Positions 1 through 10,028 of a stretch of 29,048 nt of DNA are shown in pieces. The stretch comes from Candidatus Bathyarchaeota archaeon BA1 (lineage in GTDB: Archaea > Thermoproteota > Bathyarchaeia > Bathyarchaeales > Bathyarchaeaceae). The position numbers and the translations under genes are program-made. The notes below the pieces were generated by a model, which saw only the letters and a program-made list of their open reading frames with translations, did not search any database and was not told where the DNA came from. Location: assembly GCA_001399805.1 (NCBI GenBank), contig LIHJ01000041.1, positions 1 through 29,048 of the forward strand, in the 5' to 3' direction. Position 1 is the stretch's first letter, and each line of letters starts with the position of its first letter.

Positions 1-19
1 GATTAGGATGATTACCAAC

Positions 20-133
20 TCAAAAAGTACTCTTCAAAAAATGATTTACGAATAGTTTATTCAATTTCTTTATAAGATTCGAAGCGGTGATATCTTTTCG
101 CTTAAACTCTTCCTCCTCTTCGACGCCACCCAT
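20..133 (-). CDS. possible 37-aa acidic small ORF downstream of cdc48
   Basis: A short ATG ORF (MGGVEEEEEF at its start) begins 15 nt after the cdc48 stop and has a GAGG Shine-Dalgarno-like stretch about 6 nt ahead of the ATG. It is rich in Glu and Lys and has no motif I recognise. It could be a small protein translated from the cdc48 transcript, or the first codons of a gene whose reading frame breaks near the window edge. Only the SD and the position support it. Confidence 0.28.
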   Translation of the reverse strand: MGGVEEEEEFKRKDITASNLIKKLNKLFVNHFLKSTF

Positions 134-148
134 TATCCTCGGGAAATT

Positions 149-3046
<2,898 letters not shown>

Positions 3047-3128
3047 TTAGCGGATCGGCTTTGATTCATCTTCATGTCTGATCAGGAATGACCTGAGCGA
3101 TGTTCTCATGCCTCAATGTGCCTCTTTG

Positions 3129-3788
3129 CTACACACTTTTCTTCCTGAACTTTACTTCGAGCACTCCATTTTTGTATGATTGCTCAATGGGGGATGGCGC
3201 CACCTTTGTGGGTAAGGTGATTTCGGTGTGATATTTCCTGTTCGGCGTGTCGGCGGATATGGTGACCTTATCGTCGGTTACGTTTAGCTTAATGTCCTTC
3301 TCCTCAACACCTGGCAATTCTGCCGTGATGTATAAGTGATCTTCTCTCTCGGATATGTCCACGAGGGGCTCCCTTACTCCCTCTTTCTCCGGAATCGTTA
3401 CCCTCTTGGGTGGCGCCGCTCTTTTAAGAGCTCTCCATTTTGCTCTCTCTCGAGCCAATTCGTCTAGGCGCTGGAAGAATTCGCCTCCACCGATGCGTAC
3501 GCCTTCTCGGTCGCCCATGAGTCGACCAACTCGTATGTCATAATCGAACCTGATGGCGTCTCCGTATTTTTTCCTAAGCTCTTCTTGAGCCTCCCTTAAC
3601 TTGGTCCTCTGCTCTTCAATTCTCTCCTTAACCTCTTCGAGTTGCTCAGGCTTCTCAATCAACGACTGGAAGTCCGTGATACCAGTCCATTTCCTTATCA
3701 GTTCACCGAAGTCTATGCCTAACATCCTCAAGTTTAATATGTCAAAGATGTCTGGTTTTCTCTCCCTATTCTCTTTCTTTTCGTCCAA
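3129..3788 (-). CDS. hsp20: Hsp20/alpha-crystallin family small heat-shock protein
   Basis: This is an ATP-independent holdase chaperone of 219 aa. The alpha-crystallin domain occupies about 140-219 (VDISEREDHLYITAELPG, then the strand ending NGVLEVKFRK). Ahead of it are a long N-terminal arm and a charged probable coiled coil at about 45-76. The protein stops straight after the last beta strand, so the I-x-I tail motif that many Hsp20s use for oligomer contacts is absent. That suggests altered assembly, or use of the long N-terminal arm instead. It diverges from a Phr-like repressor and precedes cdc48. In Pyrococcus, Phr represses an hsp20 gene and an AAA+ ATPase gene, so the neighbourhood fits a heat-shock unit. 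A perfect inverted repeat lies 19 nt upstream of the start. Confidence 0.93.
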   Translation of the reverse strand: MDEKKENRERKPDIFDILNLRMLGIDFGELIRKWTGITDFQSLIEKPEQLEEVKERIEEQRTKLREAQEELRKKYGDAIRFDYDIRVGRLMGDREGVRIGGGEFFQRLDELARERAKWRALKRAAPPKRVTIPEKEGVREPLVDISEREDHLYITAELPGVEEKDIKLNVTDDKVTISADTPNRKYHTEITLPTKVAPSPIEQSYKNGVLEVKFRKKSV

Positions 3789-3806
3789 GCCATCACCAAA
3801 TTTTAC

Positions 3807-3827
3807 TTATTAACCTAAAGTTAATAA
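3807..3827. promoter_or_regulatory. perfect inverted repeat between hsp20 and phr-like gene (candidate operator)
   Basis: TTATTAAC-ctaaa-GTTAATAA: 8-bp arms with a 5-nt spacer. A third half-site, TATTAAC, lies at 3848-3854. Box A candidates for the rightward gene are at 3834-3842 (GATATAAAC) and 3856-3863. The repeat overlaps the expected hsp20 promoter region about 20-40 nt ahead of its ATG. Position and symmetry suit binding by a dimeric winged-helix repressor such as the Phr-like protein next door. Binding is inferred. Confidence 0.6.
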
Positions 3828-3874
3828 CCGAAAGATATAAACCTTTCTATTAACTAGATATAAGTGGATGACAA

Positions 3875-4456
3875 ATGGAGCGCGCAGAACAGGTATTAGA
3901 AATTGTTGGAAACGAGACTCGAAGAAGGATACTAGCGGTTCTTTCGGAGGGCCCTCATTATATTTTGGAGGTGTCCAAGAAGTTGGATGTGACCCAACCA
4001 GCCATTCTAAAGCACCTCGCCCTTTTGGAGCGAGTGGGCTTGGTGGAGAGTTTTATGAAGGCAAGCAGGTTTGGGGCACCCAGAAAGTATTACAAGATTT
4101 GTGATTCGGTGAACCTGGAAGTCGTGATCAACCCAAGGGATTTCAGGGTCGTGAAACATCCCTCAACAATAAGTTGCCCCACTTATATTCATAGTGAGGA
4201 GGTGATGAGGGAATTAGCCGATGAGATCAATAAAGCAAAGGATTTAAACGAAAAGGTAGCCAAGGCACGAAATTTGATAAGGGAAGCGGACATGCTTTTG
4301 TCCTGCAAAAGATATGGTGAGGAGCATTGGAATTGTAGAAACTGCCACAAGATCGCATCATTAAGAAAGAGGGTTTCAGAAATTGTCATTCACATGTCAA
4401 AGGGGGACATAATCTCGGGGATCCAAGCATTAACCTCAGTTATGGACCTAACTTGA
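3875..4456 (+). CDS. phr: ArsR-family winged-helix regulator, Phr-like (heat-shock repressor candidate)
   Basis: A 193-aa DNA-binding protein. The winged helix is at 1-75 (GNETRRRILAVLSEG, then DVTQPAILKHLALLERVGLV), and a helical C-terminal half covers about 107-193. Pyrococcus Phr has this same layout and nearly the same length. The C-terminal half carries C101, C144 and a C154-R-N-C157-H158 motif, which I do not recall from Phr and which could bind metal or sense redox. The start is probably leaderless, about 10 nt after the predicted transcription start; another ATG at 3868 is in a different frame. It diverges from hsp20 with the palindromic site between them, so it probably represses itself, hsp20 and cdc48. 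The ArsR fold is sure; the Phr role is inferred from architecture and neighbours. Confidence 0.85.
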   Translation: MERAEQVLEIVGNETRRRILAVLSEGPHYILEVSKKLDVTQPAILKHLALLERVGLVESFMKASRFGAPRKYYKICDSVNLEVVINPRDFRVVKHPSTISCPTYIHSEEVMRELADEINKAKDLNEKVAKARNLIREADMLLSCKRYGEEHWNCRNCHKIASLRKRVSEIVIHMSKGDIISGIQALTSVMDLT

Positions 4457-4458
4457 CA

Positions 4459-4500
4459 CATCCAGAGCTAAAGCTTGTGGGATTCTCGCTTCTAAGGTGC
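4459..4500 (-). mobile_element. IS200/IS605-type right end remnant
   Basis: Read on the minus strand, the stretch after the TnpB stop ends in GAAGCGAGAATCCCACAAGC followed by TTTAGCTCTGG. This resembles the imperfect terminal hairpin with a central TTTAG that I associate with archaeal IS605-type right ends. It begins right behind the phr stop codon. The match rests on recall of the family, not on a search. Confidence 0.45.
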
Positions 4501-4580
4501 TCATCCTCTCGGGGTTCATAGCCCGTTTAGCTCCCACTTAATCTGTCCCACCTCATAAGCAAGGGCGTGCCACCGCCCTG

Positions 4581-5032
4581 TTAATGGCTTCCCCCAGGGA
4601 GCCTGGGCCCTTGAGTAAGCCCTATGTTTAAGACGCCTATAGCATCCTTATGGGCCTCTAAACTACAGCTTAGACATTTGAAGGATCTTTTAGTGTTAAT
4701 GGTATTTTCTGAGTTACAGTTTACGCATTTGGTTGAGGTTTTATGTTCGCTTACCTCTTTTACTTGATGCCGTACTCTTCAGCTACATCCCTGATGCGTT
4801 TGATTATATAGTTGAAGCTCCAGAAGTTGTGGATCATTGAGTTGGTCTTGTGGTCGTTCTTTCCGTTGTTTTCTCTGATGTGTTTAAGATTCCCAACAAC
4901 TATCTTCGAGACGCCTAGCTTGTATAGGTCTCTCACCGTGTTCCTTATCATGGCGTTGACCGCATGTCTAAACCTCCTGTGTCTAATCCTATACAGCTTT
5001 CTGGGAGTGAATCTGTTGAACGGTGAAATAAA
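4581..5032 (-). pseudogene. tnpB: C-terminal remnant of an IS605-family TnpB (OrfB)
   Basis: The reading frame runs RFTPRKLYRIRHRRFRHAVN, then IRNTVRDLYKLGVSKIVVGN and the NDHKTNSMIHNFWSFN block, typical of the TnpB RuvC region. A base is then lost near 4757 (after YGIK). The shifted frame continues KEVSEHKTSTKCVNC, a second CLSC pair and HKDAIGVLNIGL, which are the TnpB zinc finger and last RuvC motif, ending at the TAA at 4581. The N-terminal two thirds and any TnpA are absent, so the element cannot move by itself. TnpB proteins are RNA-guided nucleases related to Cas12; this copy is dead. The end of the gene adjoins a degraded right-end hairpin. Confidence 0.8.
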
Positions 5033-5361
5033 TTATGTTCAGCTTGAAAAATTGGAAGACATTGTCAGGATGATGTCTGTATCGAGGAGGTCTCCTCCGC
5101 TCCACCATAAGGAAGTCAAAGATGGACACGTATACTTTCTCCCATTGTCCTTGGCGCTGGGAAAAGCGGTCTTATACTTCGTCAAAGTAAAGGAAAAGTG
5201 GAAAAAAATACATTCTACTGGACACTGTTCACGACAGCATTTCCTTTAGCGATGAAGTTAGCAATAAACCAAGCCTGCAACATTTCTCAATCCTGGCAGT
5301 CAAGTCGCAGAATATCTTGCCTACGGACATACTTTGTTGCCCATGCACGACATCTTGTTAG
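5007..5361 (+). pseudogene. unrecognised gene broken by a frameshift in an A7 run
   Basis: From a GTG at 5007 the frame reads INYVQLEKLEDIVRMMSVSR, then HVYFLPLSLALGKAVLYFVK. At a run of seven A (5202-5208) the protein-like reading moves to another frame: KKYILLDTVHDSISFSDEVS, then LQHFSILAVKSQNILP, stopping at about 5361. Both parts look like real protein on either side of the homopolymer, so I read them as one gene of about 115 codons with a single-base indel. I do not recognise the family. A sequencing indel is a fair alternative. Confidence 0.42.
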
Positions 5362-5834
5362 GCTGATAGCGTACGCTGACGTTTTCAGTATCTGACACGA
5401 ATTTTGGGGAAAGGAAGATCCAACCAGGTGAAGGGCTCGTTTTGGCCTGAGGTTCGACGTCTTATGTGGAGAAGACCATCGAACGGTGCATGACGGAGCA
5501 TTCTTAGAATCCATATTTTACGGACAGACATCGGAATCAGAAGAATTGTAGAAAAGCGGATGCCTGCATCGCGCCAAGTGTTGGTTCTAAGAGAGGTTTC
5601 ACAAAGCAAATTGTGGATGTATTTTTTAGTGGACCGCGCATCTTTGACCTATACCTACTTCATGTGATGTTAAGATTAAGATTCCGAGAAAAAATAAACT
5701 ATAAACTTTAATGATTTGCTTAAGTCGGATTGGGTGGAACCTACTGGTCAATATCTACTCCATCGTCATAAACTTCTTTCTCTGCTGATTATCAAGGGGT
5801 TTAGCGTCCACCCAGTGAGCTTCCGCCAAAGGCG
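5362..5834. other. gene-free stretch, nothing recognised
   Basis: I see only short overlapping open frames on both strands with no family signature, no RNA gene and no repeat. A phrase such as HDGAFLESIFYGQTSESEE on the plus strand near 5480-5540 may be worn coding sequence, but I cannot support it. Confidence 0.4.
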
Positions 5835-5990
5835 TACGTGTAGTAATAGTTGGTTGGCCACTCCTCCTATCAGTAGGGCAAGCGAGATGTCCATGAGCGC
5901 TACCGCTATGGCTCTTCTCCACCCAAATTCCCGCCCTAAAGACGCCCTCAAAGTAATTCTATTTTTACTTATCAAGGGGATGCAAGCCAA
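5835..5990 (-). pseudogene. FeoB-like C-terminal tail remnant
   Basis: The minus frame contains GREFGWRRAIAVALMDISLA followed by LLIGGVANQLL. This resembles the last cytoplasmic loop and final membrane helix of the ferrous iron transporter FeoB. Nothing recognisable as the rest of the protein lies upstream. It sits downstream of, and on the same strand as, a DtxR-type regulator and a ZIP transporter, which would suit a former iron/metal operon. Identification is from a short helix only, so another permease is possible. Confidence 0.36.
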
Positions 5991-6118
5991 TTTTCAGACA
6001 TTTATGCGGCGCCAATTCACAACCTGATCGCTCTGTTTGGCGTTAGAAACTAGTAAAAACCCTACTTCAACCCGATGATTTCTCAGACTAAGATTTTAAA
6101 GTCAGGGTGAATGAATAG

Positions 6119-6880
6119 CTACAATCCAAATGCGCTTGTTAATATCAGTATAAGCGTAAAGCCGACTATAAGTCCGATCGCAACATCATGCTTATGTCCA
6201 TGGGTATGCGCTGTAGGAATTAACTCGTCGGCTGTCACATAAGTCATGACTCCCCCGGCGCACGCTAACATAAGCGCTAAAACGAACTGAGAGGGTGAAG
6301 TCAACATGAAAGAGCCTATCAGCGCGCCTAAAGGCTCCGCTAATCCGGATAGAAACGTAATTATAAAGACCTTTCCACTTCTCATTCCAGCAGCATAAAG
6401 TGGTGTAGCAGTTGCGATGCCCTCTGGTATATTATGAAGGGCTATTGCTAATGCGATGAGATATCCAAGATTCGGCAAGTATGCGTAACCCGCCACCACC
6501 GCTAATCCCTCAGGTACATTGTGCAAAGTTATACCAATTGCCACAAGTAAGCCCGTTTTTACCAACAGCTCCTTTTCAGCTCCATACTCCTCGAACGAGA
6601 ATATATGCGGTATCTTTGCATCTAAAATCATAATTGACGCGGCTCCAATAACGAATCCTAAAGCCACGATATAATATCCGACATTCATATCCAATGCTTT
6701 ACCGATGAGGTTTAGAAATGCTACGGTGAGCATGACTCCAGAGGCGAGACCCATAGAAAAGTCTAGGAATTTCTCTCTCATCTTTCCAGTTATGATGATA
6801 ATGATGCCGCCGAGGCTTGTGCCTAAGCCAGCTAAGAGGCTTAAAAAACAAGCGTAAATGATTGAGTCCAAATCCGTCAC
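6119..6880 (-). CDS. ZIP-family divalent metal transporter
   Basis: An integral membrane transporter for Zn2+, Fe2+ or Mn2+ uptake. Eight membrane helices can be read. Helix IV carries the signature HNVPEGLAV and helix V HNIPEGIAT, the paired His/Glu metal site of the family, and helix VI has the small-residue run SGLAEPLGALIG. A His-rich loop, HTHGHKHD, lies between helices VII and VIII. I place the start at the GTG at 6880 (VTDLDSIIYACF), since the 29 residues that an ATG at 6967 would add look non-coding. It follows the DtxR-type regulator gene with a 25-codon ORF squeezed between, and is probably in that operon and metal-regulated. The metal is not decidable from sequence. Confidence 0.9.
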   Translation of the reverse strand: MTDLDSIIYACFLSLLAGLGTSLGGIIIIITGKMREKFLDFSMGLASGVMLTVAFLNLIGKALDMNVGYYIVALGFVIGAASIMILDAKIPHIFSFEEYGAEKELLVKTGLLVAIGITLHNVPEGLAVVAGYAYLPNLGYLIALAIALHNIPEGIATATPLYAAGMRSGKVFIITFLSGLAEPLGALIGSFMLTSPSQFVLALMLACAGGVMTYVTADELIPTAHTHGHKHDVAIGLIVGFTLILILTSAFGL

Positions 6881-6881
6881 C

Positions 6882-6959
6882 CTAATACACAAATTTAACG
6901 TTAGCGTCCGAGGTTCTGATGAGCTTAAGTAGTTCAGAAATTTTTTCTTCAATTGACAT
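6882..6959 (-). CDS. possible 25-aa leader ORF between dtxR and the ZIP gene
   Basis: ATG at 6959 opens a frame MSIEEKISELLKLIRTSDAN, then VKFVY, that ends in TAG one base before the ZIP GTG start. It fills almost the whole gap between the regulator and the transporter and could couple translation of the ZIP gene. It has no motif I recognise, and its reality is unproven. Confidence 0.33.
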   Translation of the reverse strand: MSIEEKISELLKLIRTSDANVKFVY

Positions 6960-6977
6960 AAGGGCATCTCCGAAAGA

Positions 6978-7640
6978 TTATGTTTTCTTGATATTGATGA
7001 TGGAGGCTATTTGGAGACTCAACGCCAGATTGGTTCCACCCACTTTAACCGTTATTGGTCCATTAAAGGGAGCTTTTTTCACAACCTCTACGGATGCTCC
7101 TGGCATAAGCCCTAACGTGGCAAGGTACTCCAATACCTCGTGCTTCTCCTCGGTTATATTAACTATGATGCCACTCTCTTTAGGGTCGAGATTGGTCAAA
7201 GGTTCTGATTTTTCTTCGATTATTCCCCCACACGTTGTAGGTATGGGGTTCCCATGGGGGCAGGCTCTTGGGTGCCCCAGTGCTTTCTCAAGCTTTTTGA
7301 TAAGATCGCCGGTAATGCCGTGTTCAAGCCTGCAGGCTGCCTTGTGGGCTTCACTCCACTTCACGTGTAAGATGTCTGTGAGCAGGCGCTCTGACAGCCG
7401 ATGTCTCCTTATTACATGTAGGGCGATTTTTCGGCCCTTCTCCGTCAGCCTAACGCCTTTATATGGCTCATGGGTCACTAAGCCTTCCTTCTCCAACCGC
7501 TCCACGGTGTTAGTAACTGTTCCAGGAACAACCTGAAGCAACTCGACTATGTCGCTGGTCCTAGCAACCCCGCTCCTCTCTTGGAGCCTATAGATGCCTT
7601 CAAGATATTCCTCGATTATCGCGGTAACTTCCCCGCTCAT
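6978..7640 (-). CDS. DtxR/MntR-family metal-dependent repressor with FeoA-like C-terminal domain
   Basis: A 220-aa metal-sensing repressor. The winged helix is at about 5-70 (EEYLEGIYRL, RTSDIVELLQVVPGTVTNTV, RLTEKGRKIA). The dimerisation/metal domain at 75-135 has H80 and C103-R-L-E-H107, followed by GHPRACPHGNPIPT with H123 and the usual CPHGNPIP turn. A FeoA/SH3-like domain occupies about 145-220. It heads a minus-strand unit with a small ORF and a ZIP transporter, so repression of metal uptake under replete conditions is the natural role. A strong box A (TTATATATACGAG on the minus strand) lies at 7681-7693, with an inverted repeat around the predicted start of transcription. Fe versus Mn cannot be told apart here. 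Confidence 0.93.
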   Translation of the reverse strand: MSGEVTAIIEEYLEGIYRLQERSGVARTSDIVELLQVVPGTVTNTVERLEKEGLVTHEPYKGVRLTEKGRKIALHVIRRHRLSERLLTDILHVKWSEAHKAACRLEHGITGDLIKKLEKALGHPRACPHGNPIPTTCGGIIEEKSEPLTNLDPKESGIIVNITEEKHEVLEYLATLGLMPGASVEVVKKAPFNGPITVKVGGTNLALSLQIASIINIKKT

Positions 7641-7650
7641 GATGAATCAC

Positions 7651-7694
7651 TACGAGTATCCTTATTCAAAAGTACGACAACTCGTATATATAAG
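7651..7694 (-). promoter_or_regulatory. dtxR-like promoter with inverted repeat
   Basis: Box A CTTATATATACGAG (7681-7694, read on minus) is followed by a region bounded by TACGAGT (7651-7657) and its reverse complement ACTCGTA (7680-7686), 22 bp apart. The arms bracket the expected transcription start. This is a candidate autoregulatory operator, though 7-bp arms at this spacing could be chance. Confidence 0.4.
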
Positions 7695-7759
7695 CTTCAT
7701 GCCGTTGGCAGCGGGTATAGGCAAGACTTGAAGACTTCTCAAGGGATGAAAAGGTATTT

Positions 7760-7915
7760 GTGAATGAGGTGGAGGAACTCCATCGAGAAATTGAAGGAAA
7801 TGAACAAATATACGAAAAAATGGAGACAAAGTCTGACCCTAAGAAAGTTGAAGAATTAACGAAGCTTCGGGTAGAAGCCATCAAAGTCATCTACTCGAAT
7901 CTTATTGAGCTCTAG
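7760..7915 (+). CDS. small hypothetical charged helical protein (51 aa) or gene tail
   Basis: A GTG at 7760 opens NEVEELHREIEGNEQIYEKM, then ETKSDPKKVEELTKLRVEAI, ending LIEL and TAG. It is strongly helical and charged, with coding-like composition. The same frame extends upstream to a TAG near 7725 (RLEDFSRDEKVF), so it may be the surviving tail of a longer gene. I do not recognise a family. It lies behind the dtxR-like promoter on the opposite strand. Confidence 0.42.
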   Translation: MNEVEELHREIEGNEQIYEKMETKSDPKKVEELTKLRVEAIKVIYSNLIEL

Positions 7916-7934
7916 TTCTAGCTTTGGAAGGAGA

Positions 7935-8027
7935 ATGTCAAAAATCTTGCTCTTCCACATGATATTACTGATGTCTACTACAGTTTTTTCGATCAGATGC
8001 TCCGAACCTTGTGATACCTTCTTGTGA
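7935..8027 (+). CDS. possible 30-aa hydrophobic micropeptide
   Basis: GGAAGGAG sits 4 nt ahead of an ATG that opens MSKILLFHMILLMSTTVFSI, then RCSEPCDTFL. The hydrophobic stretch could be a membrane helix or a signal peptide. The good SD is the only strong support. It faces the FUN14 gene tail to tail. Confidence 0.25.
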   Translation: MSKILLFHMILLMSTTVFSIRCSEPCDTFL

Positions 8028-8032
8028 AGGCT

Positions 8033-8338
8033 TTAGCCCTTTTTAAACCCAAGTGCAAATCCAACGATGAAGCTGGCTGCGAAGGGTATGTGGGATACGA
8101 TGGGGGTGAGTAGGGGCGCTTGCCCGATCATGCCTACAAGTCCTGACGTTGCCTTCTCCAACTTGTCATAATTCACATCGATCATACCCGTGTATCCTAA
8201 GTATGCAAGGGAGAGGAGGAAGAGACCGAGAATAACCGCCATGATTTTGATAACCTTCTTGATCGCGTATCCAACGAGGAAGCCGCCAACACCGCCCACA
8301 CCGAGCTGGTACCCCAAGGGAATTAAGATTTCACTCAT
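8033..8338 (-). CDS. FUN14-family small membrane protein
   Basis: About 101 aa. The opening PLGYQLGVGGVGGFLVGYAI, then KKVIKIMAVILGLFLLSLAY, and a last helix FAASFIVGFALGFKKG match the FUN14 domain, which contains three membrane segments with Gly-rich faces. In eukaryotes FUNDC1 is a mitophagy receptor. The prokaryotic members have no established role that I know of. I prefer the ATG at 8338, which has GAGGTGG about 9 nt upstream, over the GTG at 8353. It diverges from the geranylgeranyl reductase gene, and the shared 110-bp gap presumably holds both promoters. Confidence 0.85.
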   Translation of the reverse strand: MSEILIPLGYQLGVGGVGGFLVGYAIKKVIKIMAVILGLFLLSLAYLGYTGMIDVNYDKLEKATSGLVGMIGQAPLLTPIVSHIPFAASFIVGFALGFKKG

Positions 8339-8524
8339 GAGACGCCACACCACCTCTTAATAGAGGGCTTTAGTTATTTTAATTCTTTCTATGGATATGG
8401 CATGTCACTTCTCCGGCGCACTCCATTTGACATCATTTGAGGAGCACTATTGTTTATCTTCGTGGAACACAGTAAATGTTATACTCGCCCATGCAATAAC
8501 GATAAGAACCGTTGGTGGCGATCC

Positions 8525-9892
8525 TTGAAAAAGTTTGATGTGATTGTGGTGGGTGCTGGGACCGGGGGGTGCATGGCCGCAAGGGTCGTTGCTGAAGCTG
8601 GCTTAGATGTTTGCTTGATTGATCGGAAAAGGAAGGAGGGCATAGGCAAGAAGATTTGTGCTGACGCCATAGGCAAACATCACTTTGACAATCTTGGTTT
8701 GGACTATCCTGGTGGGGAGGAGTTGGAGCGAAAAATGGTTGGCGCCAAGGTGTATTCGCCCGACATGGAAACCGTCTTTTGTATTAGGGGAGAAGGACTC
8801 CATGGATTTATTTTGAATCGTCACCTCTTCGGGCAGAGATTGTTGAGAAACGCCATCGACGCGGGAGCAACCCTCCTGGAATCCACTCAAGCAGTTGAAC
8901 CTATCATAAAGAATGGTTTTGTTGCTGGGGTTTTGGCGAGGGATTTAAAAAATGGAAGCAAGGCTAGACTGCACAGTCAGGTTGTGGTGGACGCAAGCGG
9001 CTACTCCGCTGTTTTACGAAAGAAGCTTCCTCCAGAAATGGGAGTTGACGTGAATGTTAGCAAAAAGGATGTAGAGATTTGTTATCGGGAGATCCGTGAA
9101 TTAAAGGAAACCATCGCTGAGCCGGACCTTATCAAAATGTATATTAACCAAAAAGTGGCCCCCGGGGGGTATTATTGGATTTTCCCAGAGGGCGGGACGA
9201 AGGTTAACGTGGGCTTAGGGGTGGCCATGACCAATGGGTTCCCAAACCCAAGAAATCAGCTTTATGATCATGTCTTATCCAAGCCACTGTTTAAAGAGTC
9301 AAAAGTCCTGAATAACGGGATATGGTATCTCCCGACTCGGAGATCACTTGACTGTATGGCGGGAAATGGCATACTCATCGTGGGAGACGCGGCCTGCCAG
9401 ACGAATCCGACACATGGCGGCGGCATGGGGCCCTCCATGGTGGGCGGAGCCCAGGCGGGGAAGACCATTGCTGAGGCCATAGAGGGTGGAGACGTAAGTC
9501 AGCGGGGGTTATGGCCATACAATGTTAGGTACATGCAGTCCTATGGAGCCAAGCAAGCAGGCCTCGACATCTTCCGCATGTTTCTCCAAGGATTGTGTGA
9601 CGATGATCTGAATTATGGAATGAAGTATCGATTGATCACCGAGGGAGACATTCTCAAAACGAGCATGGGCGAAGATGTTCGCCTGAACATCACCGAGGCA
9701 ACCCTCCGAATCTTTAGGGGCTTGGGAAAACTCTCGCTTCTCAAAAAGCTGCGTGACACCGCAAACCTAATGAAAAAGGTGAAGGCTCTGTACCAAAACT
9801 ATCCGTCTTCACCCAAGGGCTTTGATGAATGGAGAAAAGAAGTGCAGGATTTAATTAAGAGAGCTGAATCAAGGTTTAAACTAATCGCTTAA
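8525..9892 (+). CDS. geranylgeranyl reductase family FAD-dependent oxidoreductase
   Basis: A flavoenzyme that saturates isoprenoid double bonds, in archaea those of the digeranylgeranyl ether lipid chains. The FAD Rossmann motif VIVVGAGTGG with the ending LIDR comes first, then the Tyr/Trp motif GGYYWIFPEG typical of the family in the middle, and the second FAD motif GILIVGDAACQTNPTHGGG. The length from the TTG at 8525 is 455 aa, normal for the family. A TTG at 8450 with a good SD (GAGGAG) would add 25 residues that do not look like protein, so I chose 8525. It could equally reduce a quinone or polyprenyl chain; the substrate is not shown by sequence. Confidence 0.92.
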   Translation: MKKFDVIVVGAGTGGCMAARVVAEAGLDVCLIDRKRKEGIGKKICADAIGKHHFDNLGLDYPGGEELERKMVGAKVYSPDMETVFCIRGEGLHGFILNRHLFGQRLLRNAIDAGATLLESTQAVEPIIKNGFVAGVLARDLKNGSKARLHSQVVVDASGYSAVLRKKLPPEMGVDVNVSKKDVEICYREIRELKETIAEPDLIKMYINQKVAPGGYYWIFPEGGTKVNVGLGVAMTNGFPNPRNQLYDHVLSKPLFKESKVLNNGIWYLPTRRSLDCMAGNGILIVGDAACQTNPTHGGGMGPSMVGGAQAGKTIAEAIEGGDVSQRGLWPYNVRYMQSYGAKQAGLDIFRMFLQGLCDDDLNYGMKYRLITEGDILKTSMGEDVRLNITEATLRIFRGLGKLSLLKKLRDTANLMKKVKALYQNYPSSPKGFDEWRKEVQDLIKRAESRFKLIA

Positions 9893-10028
9893 TCATCCCA
9901 CTTATTGAGGTTCTCCTGATAAATGGTATGTCGGTTGTCGCTTAAAGAAATGAGAACCATGCACAGCACTGTAGCTAGGAGAATACCTCGCAAACATGAT
10001 GATTTTTAGTCCAATGGACTCGGACGTG

